Shown one piece after another: positions 41,863 through 50,072 of a stretch of 64,000 bases of DNA (positions are counted from its first letter, which is position 1; each line of letters opens with the position of its first letter). A program made the translations under genes and the position numbers. The notes below the pieces were generated by a model. It was not told the DNA's origin. It made no database searches and saw nothing but the letters and a program-made list of their open reading frames with translations. This DNA is from G963674505 sp964575975 (GTDB lineage: Bacteria; Desulfobacterota; Desulfobacteria; Desulfobacterales; SKZT01), in contig CAZNTU010000003.1 in the NCBI GenBank assembly GCA_964575975.1, positions 1-64,000 on the forward strand, given 5' to 3'.

Positions 41863-42093
41863 ATGAAAGATCTAGTCAAGTATATTGCTCAGGCGCTCGT
41901 GGACAAACCGGACGAAGTTTTTGTCGAGGAAATCACGGGGAACCAGACTTCCGTTTTGGAACTGAAGGTAGCCAAGGACGACTTGGGAAAGATAATCGGA
42001 AAGCAGGGACGTACGGCTCGCGCGATGAGAACCATCTTGAGCGCGGCTTCGGCCAAGATCAAAAAGCGGACTGTCCTCGAAATTATCGAGTAG
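41863..42093 (+). CDS. khpA: KH-domain RNA-binding protein KhpA
   Basis: The 76-residue protein consists of a single KH domain with the GxxG loop in IIGKQGRTARAMRTIL. KhpA-type proteins lie between rpsP and rimM in many genomes and bind RNA, often with KhpB. ATG 41863 follows GGAGAGTTGC; the earlier ATG at 41845 lacks a ribosome binding site. Confidence 0.93.
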   Translation: MKDLVKYIAQALVDKPDEVFVEEITGNQTSVLELKVAKDDLGKIIGKQGRTARAMRTILSAASAKIKKRTVLEIIE

Positions 42094-42103
42094 TTCTATC
42101 GAA

Positions 42104-42616
42104 ATGGAGAAAGATCTTAATATCTCCGTCGGAAAAATTACAGGTACGCACGGCTTCAAGGGAACGTTGAAATTGTTCCCGTACGCCGAATCGCCCGACC
42201 TTTTCCAGTCGGGAAAAAAAATTATCGTTCGATACGCCGATGGTAGGTTTGCGGAATTTACCATCGGCTGGATTAAACCCCACAAAAAGGGGTTTCTTCT
42301 TTTTTTCAAGGAGGCGGTCTCCCCGGAGATGGCCGACGACCTGATCGACGCGGAGCTTCTTGTCGAGCGCGAGGACTTTCCCGAAACCGAGAGCGGGGAA
42401 TATTATTGGGCGGACTTGATAGGACTGTCGGTTTATATGATCGACGGCGTCTATTTGGGAAAACTGGATTCCATTTTTGCGACTGGGAGCAACGACGTTT
42501 TCGTGGTAAAGCACGATAAAAAAGAAACCTTGGTTCCCGCCCTGGAGTCGGTGGTCGAAAAAGTCGATTTGGACCAGAAGACCATGCGCGTTCGCCTTCC
42601 CGAGGGGTTGCAATGA
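42104..42616 (+). CDS. rimM: Ribosome maturation factor RimM
   Basis: The 170-residue protein has an N-terminal RimM barrel (VGKITGTHGFKGTLKLFPY) and a C-terminal PRC-barrel (YYWADLIGLSVYMIDGVYLG, TLVPALESVVEKVDL). It binds S19 and assists 30S head maturation. It overlaps trmD by four bases (ATGA). Confidence 0.95.
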   Translation: MEKDLNISVGKITGTHGFKGTLKLFPYAESPDLFQSGKKIIVRYADGRFAEFTIGWIKPHKKGFLLFFKEAVSPEMADDLIDAELLVEREDFPETESGEYYWADLIGLSVYMIDGVYLGKLDSIFATGSNDVFVVKHDKKETLVPALESVVEKVDLDQKTMRVRLPEGLQ

Positions 42617-43410
42617 AGTTTGTGGTTTTGACTCTGTTTCCGGAATTGTTCGAGCCGTTCTGGGGACACGGGATGATTCGGAAGGCGATCGAATCGGGAA
42701 GGATAACCGCGCAAACCATTCAGATAAGGGATTTCGCGGAGGGAAGACACAAGGTGGTGGACGACCGTCCCTATGGCGGAGGTCCGGGGATGGTCATGAA
42801 GCCGGAACCGTTGGCCAAGGCGATTCGCGAGGCGGAAAAAGGGGTTCCGGAGGCCCGGAAAATTCTTCTTTCGCCGCAGGGTCGCGCGTTTTCGCAAGCC
42901 TTGGCTGCGGAACTCGCGCGGGAGAAGAGCCTTGTCTTGTTGTGCGGCAGATATGAGGGAATCGACGAAAGAATTTGCCAGGATTTTGTACACGATGAAA
43001 TTTCCATCGGGGACTACGTTCTGACCGGGGGCGAGTTGGCTGCCATGGTGGTCGTGGACGCTGTGGTCCGGTTCGTGCCGGGCGTGCTGGGATGCGCCGA
43101 CTCGAGCGAGGACGATTCGTTTTCCGACAAGCTTTTGGAACACGCCCATTATACGAGACCGTTCGAGTTCGAAGGGGAGACAGTCCCGGAAACGCTTCTT
43201 TCCGGGAACCACGGAGAGGTGGAAAAATGGCGCTTGCGCTCCTCGCTTGTCAGGACCTTTTTGAAAAGGCCCGACTTGCTGCATCAGCGGCTTTTGAAAA
43301 AGGAGGAGATTGCGATTCTGGCGGAATTGAAGGCGAAGATCCAGGAAACCATCGATTTACATTCGGCCGCGAAGCCGGAAGACTTCGAAACGAGGGCCGA
43401 CGGCGAATAA
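42613..43410 (+). CDS. trmD: tRNA (guanine-37-N1)-methyltransferase TrmD
   Basis: The 265-residue SPOUT-fold enzyme makes m1G37 in tRNA and prevents frameshifting. It contains VVDDRPYGGGPGMVM, LLCGRYEGIDERI and IGDYVLTGGELAAMVVVDAV, the trefoil-knot SAM-binding and catalytic regions. Length is slightly above E. coli TrmD, with the usual C-terminal helical domain. Confidence 0.97.
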   Translation: MKFVVLTLFPELFEPFWGHGMIRKAIESGRITAQTIQIRDFAEGRHKVVDDRPYGGGPGMVMKPEPLAKAIREAEKGVPEARKILLSPQGRAFSQALAAELAREKSLVLLCGRYEGIDERICQDFVHDEISIGDYVLTGGELAAMVVVDAVVRFVPGVLGCADSSEDDSFSDKLLEHAHYTRPFEFEGETVPETLLSGNHGEVEKWRLRSSLVRTFLKRPDLLHQRLLKKEEIAILAELKAKIQETIDLHSAAKPEDFETRADGE

Positions 43411-43411
43411 A

Positions 43412-44020
43412 TTGGAACCTGTCTATGAGAACTCGTCGGTGGATACGGATCTGTCGATAGCGCTGGTCCATTATCCGGTGCTGAACAAAAACGGCGAAAC
43501 CATAGCATCCGCCATAACGAACCTGGACCTGCACGACATCTCCAGGTCGGCAAGGACTTACGGGGTCAATACTTTCTACGTGGTCACGCCTCTCGTCGAC
43601 CAGAGGGAGCTGGCCCGAAAAATAATCGACCACTGGATCGAAGGGTTCGGCGGGAAATACAATCCTGACAGAAAGGCGGCGGTCGAACTGATCAAGATAA
43701 CGGATTCCGTCGAGGATGCCGCAGCGGATATTCTCGAGAGACGCTCGATGGCTCCGAAGACGGTAGCCACGAGCGCCAAAAAAGCATCCGGAAGTCTCGA
43801 ATACCATACGTTTCGAAGAATGTTGGCGGATGGAAGCCCTTACCTGTTGCTGTTTGGAACGGCTTGGGGGCTTTCCGGCGAGTTGACGCGCAAGACGGAT
43901 TATTTTCTGGAACCGATCGCGGGAACCGGCAAGTACAACCATCTTTCGGTCCGTTCGGCTTCGGCCATCATACTGGACCGGCTGCTGGGAAGAGAAGAAC
44001 GACAGTTTCAGACAACTTGA
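43412..44020 (+). CDS. TrmD-associated SPOUT-type RNA methyltransferase
   Basis: The protein of about 202 residues contains LSIALVHYPVLNKNGETIAS, ITNLDLHDISRSARTYGV, LLFGTAWGLSGEL and YNHLSVRSASAIILDRLLG, which mark the RNA methyltransferase family (Methyltrn_RNA_4) found between trmD and rplS in deltaproteobacteria and some thermophiles. The LLFGTxxG and LSVRSA parts are the SPOUT knot. The target RNA is unknown. The only plausible starts are TTG 43412, directly after the trmD stop, or GTG 43439. Confidence 0.8.
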   Translation: MEPVYENSSVDTDLSIALVHYPVLNKNGETIASAITNLDLHDISRSARTYGVNTFYVVTPLVDQRELARKIIDHWIEGFGGKYNPDRKAAVELIKITDSVEDAAADILERRSMAPKTVATSAKKASGSLEYHTFRRMLADGSPYLLLFGTAWGLSGELTRKTDYFLEPIAGTGKYNHLSVRSASAIILDRLLGREERQFQTT

Positions 44021-44062
44021 ATAGAGTCAAACCGAAATATGAACCATTAGGGGGACAGAACC

Positions 44063-44410
44063 ATGGAGATCATTAAAAACTTAGAAAAGGAAATGATTCG
44101 CATGGACCATCCGGCCTTCGACGCCGGAGACAACGTCAAGGTCCATGTGAAGATCAAAGAGGGCGAGAAGACCCGCATCCAGGTTTTCCAGGGAGTCGTC
44201 ATCAGCAAGAGAAACAACGGGGCGCAATCTTCTTTTACAGTCCGCAAGGTTTCCTACGGCGTGGGCGTGGAAAGGGTTTTTCCCATGCATTCGCCGATCA
44301 TCGACCAGATCGAAGTCGTCACGAAGGGACGAGTTCGTCGGGCCAAAATCTACTACCTGCGCAAACTTCGCGGAAAAGCCGCCAGAATCAAGGAGAAAAG
44401 ATTCAGCTAA
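44063..44410 (+). CDS. rplS: 50S ribosomal protein L19
   Basis: The 115-residue protein has GDNVKVHVKIKEGEKTRIQ, GVVISKRNNGAQSSFTVRK and VRRAKIYYLRKLRGKAARI, the L19 signature; it lies at the subunit interface. The ribosome binding site is AGGGGGA ahead of the ATG. Confidence 0.98.
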   Translation: MEIIKNLEKEMIRMDHPAFDAGDNVKVHVKIKEGEKTRIQVFQGVVISKRNNGAQSSFTVRKVSYGVGVERVFPMHSPIIDQIEVVTKGRVRRAKIYYLRKLRGKAARIKEKRFS

Positions 44411-44506
44411 CAAGTTTTCGGAAGCCCGGAGGGGCGGATTCGGGTGACTTGCCGACGATTTTCACCTTGCTCCGCCCTGCCAACCTTTTTTCGCAAACGA
44501 ACCGGT

Positions 44507-45142
44507 ATGCCTGACGATCTTCAAGAAGACATTTGGGCCTATGAAAAAATCGCGTCGGCCAACGGTTTTTCAAGAGTCGCGGGCGTCGACGAAGCGGGCC
44601 GGGGCCCGCTGGCCGGACCGGTCGTGTCGGCGGCCGTAATCCTTCCCGAAAATTTCGAAACCTCGGGACTCGCCGATTCCAAAGCTCTTTCCCCCAAAAA
44701 GCGCGATATGTTCTTCGAGCGGATTCTCTCCCGAGCGGTGGCAGTCGGAGTCGGTGTCGTGGAGCCGGAGGAAATAGACCGCGTCAATATCCTTCAGGCC
44801 GCGCTTCTTTCCATGGCTGTCGCGGTGCGAAACCTCGGAGTTCGGCCCGATTGCCTGCTGATCGACGGCAAATTCATCATCCCCCAAACTGCATTGACCT
44901 GTAAAATCGAACAACAGGCTATCGTCAAGGGAGATTGTCTTAGCATTTCCATATCGGCCGCGTCTGTGGTGGCCAAAGTCACCCGGGACCGGATCATGGA
45001 GAAGTACCATTGCGAATATCCATGCTACGGCTTCGACCGACACAAGGGCTATCCCACGAAGGCGCACAGGGAGGCCATTCGAACGCACGGCTGCTGCCCG
45101 ATCCACAGGAAAACCTTCAAAGGCGTCAAGGAGTACGCGTGA
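44507..45142 (+). CDS. rnhB: Ribonuclease HII
   Basis: The 211-residue enzyme removes ribonucleotides from DNA and RNA primers. Catalytic residues are in VAGVDEAGRGPLAGPV (Asp, Glu), LLIDGKFIIP (Asp) and ISAASVVAKVTRDRIM. The ATG at 44507 gives a normal-length N-terminus; the frame is open 63 bases further upstream without a ribosome binding site. Confidence 0.95.
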   Translation: MPDDLQEDIWAYEKIASANGFSRVAGVDEAGRGPLAGPVVSAAVILPENFETSGLADSKALSPKKRDMFFERILSRAVAVGVGVVEPEEIDRVNILQAALLSMAVAVRNLGVRPDCLLIDGKFIIPQTALTCKIEQQAIVKGDCLSISISAASVVAKVTRDRIMEKYHCEYPCYGFDRHKGYPTKAHREAIRTHGCCPIHRKTFKGVKEYA

Positions 45143-45143
45143 A

Positions 45144-45512
45144 ATGAAAACCGAGGGTCAGGAATTCGGCGAAACCAGCGAGACAGTGGCGGCAAGGCAC
45201 CTCCGGAAAAACGGATACAAGATAGTCAAACGCAACTATCGGACCAAGGCGGGGGAAATCGACATTATCGCAATGGACGGGGATACGATCGTCTTCGTGG
45301 AGGTCAAGGCAAGAAGGACCTCCGGTTACAACCCCAAGGAGGCGGTCACGCCAAACAAGCAGAGAAGAATCTCCATTGCGGCCCTTTATTACCTGAAAGC
45401 CAACCGTCTTTTGAACGCGAAAGCCAGGTTCGACGTGGTCGCCATCGGCTCGAAAAACGTTCCGGGCGGGATCGAAATCGTCAAAAACGCGTTCGAGCTT
45501 GCCTATCGATAG
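45144..45512 (+). CDS. yraN: YraN/UPF0102 family nuclease-fold protein
   Basis: The 122-residue protein has AARHLRKNGYKIVKRNYRTK, GEIDIIAMDGDTIVFVEVKA and a KRRISIAALYYL-like block. GEIDII and EVKA form the PD-(D/E)XK-like nuclease core of the UPF0102 family, usually next to rnhB. Its biological role is unsettled. The gene end overlaps the opposite-strand desulfurase end by ten bases. Confidence 0.94.
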   Translation: MKTEGQEFGETSETVAARHLRKNGYKIVKRNYRTKAGEIDIIAMDGDTIVFVEVKARRTSGYNPKEAVTPNKQRRISIAALYYLKANRLLNAKARFDVVAIGSKNVPGGIEIVKNAFELAYR

Positions 45513-46633
45513 AGCGCGTCAAGAACAGCCTCAACCGCTCTTTGTATATCCTCATCCGACGTCGTCCGCCCCGTGCTGAACCGGATGGTTCCCTTCGCCC
45601 AAGCTTCCGGCAGGCGCATGGCGGAGAGTACGTGGGACATTTGCACGAGTCCGGAATGGCAGGCGGCTCCCGCCGACGCGGCGACATGCGGGGAAATTTT
45701 CGCAAGGATTCGGTCGGCTTCCAACCCTTTGAAAGAGACGCTCAGCGTGTTCGGAAGCACCTTTTCCGGATGTCCGTTTCTTTTGATGCCGGGCCATCCC
45801 TTCTTTAGACCCTCGTAAAGGTCGTCCCTCGTTTTTTTCATCCGAGCCGCGTGTTTTTCGAAGTTTTCCAACGCGACCACGCACGCCATGCCGAGTCCGA
45901 CTATGCCCATGACGTTTTCGGTGCCGGCCCTTCTGCCCGTCTCCTGGCCTGCGCCGCGCATGAATATATCGGGGGTTTTTCCCTTGCGGACATAAAGCGC
46001 TCCCACCCCTTTCGGCGCGTAAAGCTTGTGTCCTGCCACCGAGAGCAAATCTACGCCCAGCCTTTGCACGTCCGCAGGAATTTTTCCGACGGATTGGGCC
46101 GCGTCGGTATGGAAAACGATATCGCGGCTTCTCGCGAGGGCCGCGATTTCCTCGACGGGCTGAACCGAACCGACTTCGTTGTTGGCGTGCATCACCGTAA
46201 TCAGAATCGTATCGGGGATAATCGCGTCCCGCACGTCTTCGACGCCGACGACGCAGTTTTCGTCCACCGGAAGTCGCGTCACCGAAAAGCCCGTGGCCTC
46301 GAGATGCCGGCACACCTCCAAGACGGCCGGATGCTCGATTTGCGTCGTAACGATGTGGCGGCCCTTGCTCTTTAAACGCGACGCGGTGCCGAAAATCGCG
46401 AAGTTGTTGGACTCGGTACCTCCGCTGGTAAACACGATTTCCTCTGGAGAGCAGTTCAACAGCTTCGAGACTTGCATCCGGGCCTTCGCGACCGCGTTTT
46501 TAGGACCGACTCCGAAAGAGTGGGAACTGGAGGGATTCCCGAACTCGTTTTCGAAAAACGGTTTCATGGCCTCCCGGACCGCAGGGTCCAGCGGAGTGGT
46601 CGCGTTGCAATCAAGATAGACGGGATTCGACAT
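45503..46633 (-). CDS. Cysteine desulfurase (NifS/IscS family)
   Basis: The 376-residue PLP enzyme takes sulfur from L-cysteine for iron-sulfur clusters and thiolated tRNA. It shows VYLDCNATTPLDPAVREAM at the start, HANNEVGSVQPV, HTDAAQSVGK, the PLP lysine in SVAGHKLYAPKGVG, and the active Cys in ASAGAACHSG. IscU/NifU is not adjacent. It could supply the ThiI-like enzyme or other sulfur carriers. Confidence 0.93.
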   Translation of the reverse strand: MSNPVYLDCNATTPLDPAVREAMKPFFENEFGNPSSSHSFGVGPKNAVAKARMQVSKLLNCSPEEIVFTSGGTESNNFAIFGTASRLKSKGRHIVTTQIEHPAVLEVCRHLEATGFSVTRLPVDENCVVGVEDVRDAIIPDTILITVMHANNEVGSVQPVEEIAALARSRDIVFHTDAAQSVGKIPADVQRLGVDLLSVAGHKLYAPKGVGALYVRKGKTPDIFMRGAGQETGRRAGTENVMGIVGLGMACVVALENFEKHAARMKKTRDDLYEGLKKGWPGIKRNGHPEKVLPNTLSVSFKGLEADRILAKISPHVAASAGAACHSGLVQMSHVLSAMRLPEAWAKGTIRFSTGRTTSDEDIQRAVEAVLDALYR

Positions 46634-46656
46634 GGATAAATTATATTGTTTTAGAT

Positions 46657-47124
46657 TCAGTTGAACAAGTAAAATCCCAGGACCTTGTCATAGTCGTCCA
46701 GGAAACAGAATTCGGCGCCGATCATGTTGCCCTCGATTTTTTTGACGATCGCCTTCTTTTTGACCATGGACTTGTTTTTATCGTCCAAGCGAAACTCCAG
46801 AGCGACAAGATCCTCCATTTCAAGGTTCTTGCTTTCCGACGTCCTGAACTGGAGTCCGGAGCGCGATACGTTGGTCACGGTCATGGGGGATTCTTTTCCG
46901 TTCTTGTCGAGCCTGAACACGCCGGGCAGTTTGGTTTCCTTTCGGTAGTATTTCCGCCGCTCGAGCAAGACCGGATACGAATGTCCGCAGGGGCATTTGG
47001 CTTTGAGTTTCGCGTTCGCCTTTGCGCCCAGAAACTTGGAAACCTCCACGGTTCTGGCTTTGGCGCAACTGGGACATGTGAAGATCGCTTTGTTTTCAGA
47101 ATTGACATAAACTTTTTGCATCAT
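46657..47124 (-). CDS. PilZ domain protein with N-terminal zinc-ribbon-like motif
   Basis: The 155-residue protein has an N-terminal CPSC ... CPCGHSYP pair (about residues 16-47), suggesting a zinc ribbon. The C-terminal PilZ domain carries RKYYRKE (RxxxR) and NVSRSGLQF (NxSxxG), the two cyclic-di-GMP binding signatures. It may couple c-di-GMP to motility or secretion. ATGs at 47124 and 47121 are both possible. Confidence 0.85.
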   Translation of the reverse strand: MMQKVYVNSENKAIFTCPSCAKARTVEVSKFLGAKANAKLKAKCPCGHSYPVLLERRKYYRKETKLPGVFRLDKNGKESPMTVTNVSRSGLQFRTSESKNLEMEDLVALEFRLDDKNKSMVKKKAIVKKIEGNMIGAEFCFLDDYDKVLGFYLFN

Positions 47125-47248
47125 TTTCGATCCTTCGCTTCAGCTGGAAAATTTTTTTTCAAATTTTGGGGTCCGCTTCCGCTTTCATTTTGGGATTCGC
47201 TTCCGCTTTTAAACGATCACAGACAATAGGCAGGGTCCGTCCAAATCG

Positions 47249-47449
47249 TCAATACCTGTAGTAGCGGCCGCTGGGCAACATATCCTCGTTCGGAGGCTTG
47301 CCATGTTCGCGATTGTATGCTTTTCTCGCGCATTTCGCGGCTTTGGGTCCTTTGCAGTATTCTCTTATGAACCCCATCAGGACCGGTTCGCGCCCGTCCT
47401 CGAACTTCAAATAAAACCCGCAATGGGAAATCTGCTCGCACTCTTTCAT
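47249..47449 (-). CDS. Small conserved Cys-containing protein
   Basis: The protein of about 66 residues reads KECEQISHCGFYLKFED, then FIREYCKGPKAAKCARK, then HGKPPNEDMLPSGRYY. Cys at four positions suggests metal binding. Similar short proteins occur in deltaproteobacteria; no function known. The ATG at 47449 is preferred over 47467. Confidence 0.7.
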   Translation of the reverse strand: MKECEQISHCGFYLKFEDGREPVLMGFIREYCKGPKAAKCARKAYNREHGKPPNEDMLPSGRYYRY

Positions 47450-47575
47450 GGCAATCCTCGTTTGCATAGATTTATATACTTGCGATTTCGGCGCCTTTCA
47501 AGAAAAAAGAGGTGCGGATTTCAATTCGCTCCTCCCGTCGTCGCAATAGTCGTTTAGTTCGGAAATCGCTTCTTT

Positions 47576-47857
47576 TTATTTGCTTTTCGCCTTCCTCTTC
47601 AATTCGACAACGGTGGCTCCCCATCCGCCCGACTCCATCGATGCGTCCTTGAACGACACCGCCAGTTCGTTTTTTTCCAGTTCTTTTCTTACGATCTTTT
47701 TCAAAATGCCGCCGCCCTTGCCGTGGATTATCCGCACGGTTTCGATCTCCGCCTTGAAGCATTCCTCCAAATAATCCTCCAGAAGAGAGGGGACTTCTCG
47801 GGGATGGAAACAATGCAAGTCCAGGACGTCTTCGATGGGAATCTTTACGGGTTTCAT
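47576..47857 (-). CDS. Smr/MutS2-type domain protein
   Basis: The 93-residue protein is a single Smr domain: DLHCFHPREVPSLLEDYLE, IETVRIIHGKGGGILKKIV (HGKG motif) and GGWGATVVELKRK. Smr domains nick DNA or cleave mRNA at stalled ribosomes. The ATG at 47857 follows AAGGAGGAACGCG, which is decisive over the longer frame. Confidence 0.9.
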   Translation of the reverse strand: MKPVKIPIEDVLDLHCFHPREVPSLLEDYLEECFKAEIETVRIIHGKGGGILKKIVRKELEKNELAVSFKDASMESGGWGATVVELKRKAKSK

Positions 47858-48024
47858 CGCGTTCCTCCTTGCCTTGTTCGCCTTAAATGTTTTTGTCCGC
47901 AGTTCCTCGTGAAAAGCCGCGATTCGTCGTTTCGTTCTTTGACAACAACAAGGTCTTCGGATAAGATACGTCCCTTCTGTAGAAAAACCAACTTTTTTCA
48001 AATGCGAAAGCAAAGGGGCTCGAC

Positions 48025-48651
48025 ATGACAGTTCCGGCGTTCATCCTGATAACAACAGCCTATTTTTTGGGTTCCGTGCCGTGGGGGCTCGTATTGACCA
48101 AATGTTTTTCCTCGGCGGACATATTGGCGGAAGGAAGCGGGAACATCGGCGCCACGAATGTCAGGAGAATTGCGGGCGCTCGACTCGGAGCCTTGACTCT
48201 TGCCGGAGACGTTCTGAAGGGCCTTGTCCCTGTTCTGGCGGCTCGACTGACGTTCGGCACGCAAGATCCTTGGGCGGCGATTCTTACTTGCGCCGTTGCG
48301 CTTGCGGCATTTTTGGGCCATTTATATCCCGTATATCTAAAGTTCGATAACGGGGGAAAAGGCGTGGCGACCACGTTCGGTTGTTTCCTGGTCGTATCTC
48401 CGACGGCCTGCCTGATATCCCTGCTGTTTTTTCTTTTGGTCGCGTACCGGTCCAACCGGGCATCGGCCGGATCTCTGGCGGCCTCGGCGACGCTCCCCTT
48501 CGCCGTGCGGATGACGGGAGACTTTTTGTCGGAAACCCTTTGCGCGACGATCTTTTTCGTGATGATCGCGATTCGCCACAAGGGCAACATCGAGCGTCTG
48601 ATCAAAGGGACGGAACCGGTCATAGCTCGCAGGGAAAAGGCAGCTCGGTAG
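48025..48651 (+). CDS. plsY: Glycerol-3-phosphate acyltransferase PlsY
   Basis: The 208-residue inner-membrane protein transfers acyl groups from acyl-phosphate to glycerol-3-phosphate. It has several hydrophobic helices and the three PlsY motifs: GSVPWGLVLTK, EGSGNIGATNVRR, and GHLYPVYLKFDNGGKGVATT. Its 3' end overlaps the end of the opposite-strand phosphopantetheinyl transferase gene by 32 bases. Confidence 0.95.
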   Translation: MTVPAFILITTAYFLGSVPWGLVLTKCFSSADILAEGSGNIGATNVRRIAGARLGALTLAGDVLKGLVPVLAARLTFGTQDPWAAILTCAVALAAFLGHLYPVYLKFDNGGKGVATTFGCFLVVSPTACLISLLFFLLVAYRSNRASAGSLAASATLPFAVRMTGDFLSETLCATIFFVMIAIRHKGNIERLIKGTEPVIARREKAAR

Positions 48652-49396
48652 ACAGAGGAACGGTTTTCCAGGTTTCGAATTCGCAATCGGCGCCGGCGGG
48701 ACGTTCAACGGAAACAGCTGCCGGATGGTTCGAAAGAGGTTCGAAAAGCTTGAATTGCCACCGATCGGGATCGTCGTTCATGTCGGGCGCGAAGGAAATC
48801 CGGATGGGTTCGTTTTCTTTCAAATGGAACGCAAATCGGTCCAAAGGCAGGGACAATCCTATGCCTCGCGCTTTAACGTAGGACTCCTTAAGGGTCCAGT
48901 ACCTGTAAAACCGTTCTTTTCTTTCGGTTTCGTCCAAGGTTTCCAGATCCGCGATCTCTTCGGGCGAAAAATAACGGCTCGCGATTCCGTCGGTTTTGCT
49001 TTGCCTTTCGATGTTCTCGACATCCACGCCAATATCGCGATTCAAGGCAACTCCGCAAACGATCAGGCCGGCGGTATGGGAAAGATTGAACCTGATCCCC
49101 AAACGGTTCATCGATCTTGAAATTTCGGGTTTCCCGTACTTGTTCGCGCAAAAACGCCACCGGTCGGGCTCGATGTCGGCGTAACGGGACAAAACCGAGC
49201 GCACCAGAGCCCTTGCGACAAGAAAACGATGCCGATGCCGATCAAATCGAAACCGGCCTTGCCGGACGAGTTCATCGTCGGCAAGGATTTTTTCGTACCG
49301 CGACAGGAGTTCCGGGTCTTCGATTTCGTCGGGAAAGGCGAACCAAAGATGGACTTGATTCGGGTTCAATTTCCTGTCTCGATCAGCCCGCGACAT
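48620..49396 (-). CDS. Sfp-type 4'-phosphopantetheinyl transferase
   Basis: The 258-residue enzyme attaches phosphopantetheine to carrier proteins. Motifs: KYGKPEI, NLSHTAGLIVCGV, IGVDVENIERQ (metal Asp and Glu), and RYWTLKESYVKARGIGLSLP (WxxKEA-like). Length and motifs are Sfp/Gsp type rather than AcpS. It is the only such enzyme in the window and may activate the two ACPs of the cluster at 5-30 kb, though it lies in the backbone outside the island. Confidence 0.92.
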   Translation of the reverse strand: MSRADRDRKLNPNQVHLWFAFPDEIEDPELLSRYEKILADDELVRQGRFRFDRHRHRFLVARALVRSVLSRYADIEPDRWRFCANKYGKPEISRSMNRLGIRFNLSHTAGLIVCGVALNRDIGVDVENIERQSKTDGIASRYFSPEEIADLETLDETERKERFYRYWTLKESYVKARGIGLSLPLDRFAFHLKENEPIRISFAPDMNDDPDRWQFKLFEPLSNHPAAVSVERPAGADCEFETWKTVPLSTELPFPCEL

Positions 49397-49402
49397 GATT
49401 TC

Positions 49403-49771
49403 CTATTTGTTTTCGATGGATTCTTTCGCTTTCAAAAATTTTTCGGTTACGACTCCGGTCAACCCGGCCGCTTCCTCCAGCATACGCGCGGCCTCCTTCA
49501 AGTTCATGGCGGCGGCCTTTTCGGCCCACTGCCTGTAGTTGGACGCGTGATCGTCGTTGTGGCCCGCCCAGTGCTCCAGCAGCTTGACCAGCTTTTCCCT
49601 CTCCGGCATGGAGCTTGTCGCTTCGCCGGATTGAATGCCGACATGATTGTGGCCATGGCAGTGTTCGTGCTTGTGGCAGTGGCCATGGCCGTGATCCTGG
49701 TGTTCGTGACTGTGGCTGTGATTGTGGTCGTGGTCGTGATCGTGTTTATGGTCGTGATCGTGATGGGTCAT
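49403..49771 (-). CDS. His-rich metal-binding protein
   Basis: The protein of about 122 residues starts with a run of alternating His and Asp/Ser (THHDHDHKHDHDHDHNHSH, about 40 residues, also with Cys). It ends in a helical domain with EHWAGHNDDHASNYRQWAEK and LEEAAGLTGVV. Similar C-terminal domains occur with nickel, cobalt or zinc transport. The His tract probably binds and stores such a metal. ATG 49771 is chosen because the longer frame upstream has no ribosome binding site. Confidence 0.8.
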   Translation of the reverse strand: MTHHDHDHKHDHDHDHNHSHSHEHQDHGHGHCHKHEHCHGHNHVGIQSGEATSSMPEREKLVKLLEHWAGHNDDHASNYRQWAEKAAAMNLKEAARMLEEAAGLTGVVTEKFLKAKESIENK

Positions 49772-50072
49772 TCGTTTTTTCTCCTTATGGTTTTCAATCG
49801 GATTTTCCACGGTATGCAAAAATTTCCAAGGGATAGTATGGTTGTTGAAATCATTAGTCAACAAAGAGAATCGATCTTTCCTGATCGGTCCGAAAAAATA
49901 AACGGGGCGCGAACTTTTCTCGCATGGAAAAATTTCCTAACGATAATCTAACACAACCGTCTTAATGTGATTCGTATGGAAGTCTGCGTCGATGATCGTG
50001 CGCCATTTTCTTCGACCTCTCGATCATTTTCTCCAACCCGGAATTTTCCAGCGGGAAAGAAAGGATTGTTTC

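Noticed and set aside
49229..49951. Plus-strand 240-codon frame rich in Val
   Set aside because: The hydrophobic repeat is the complement of the His/Asp codons of the His-rich protein, not a membrane protein.
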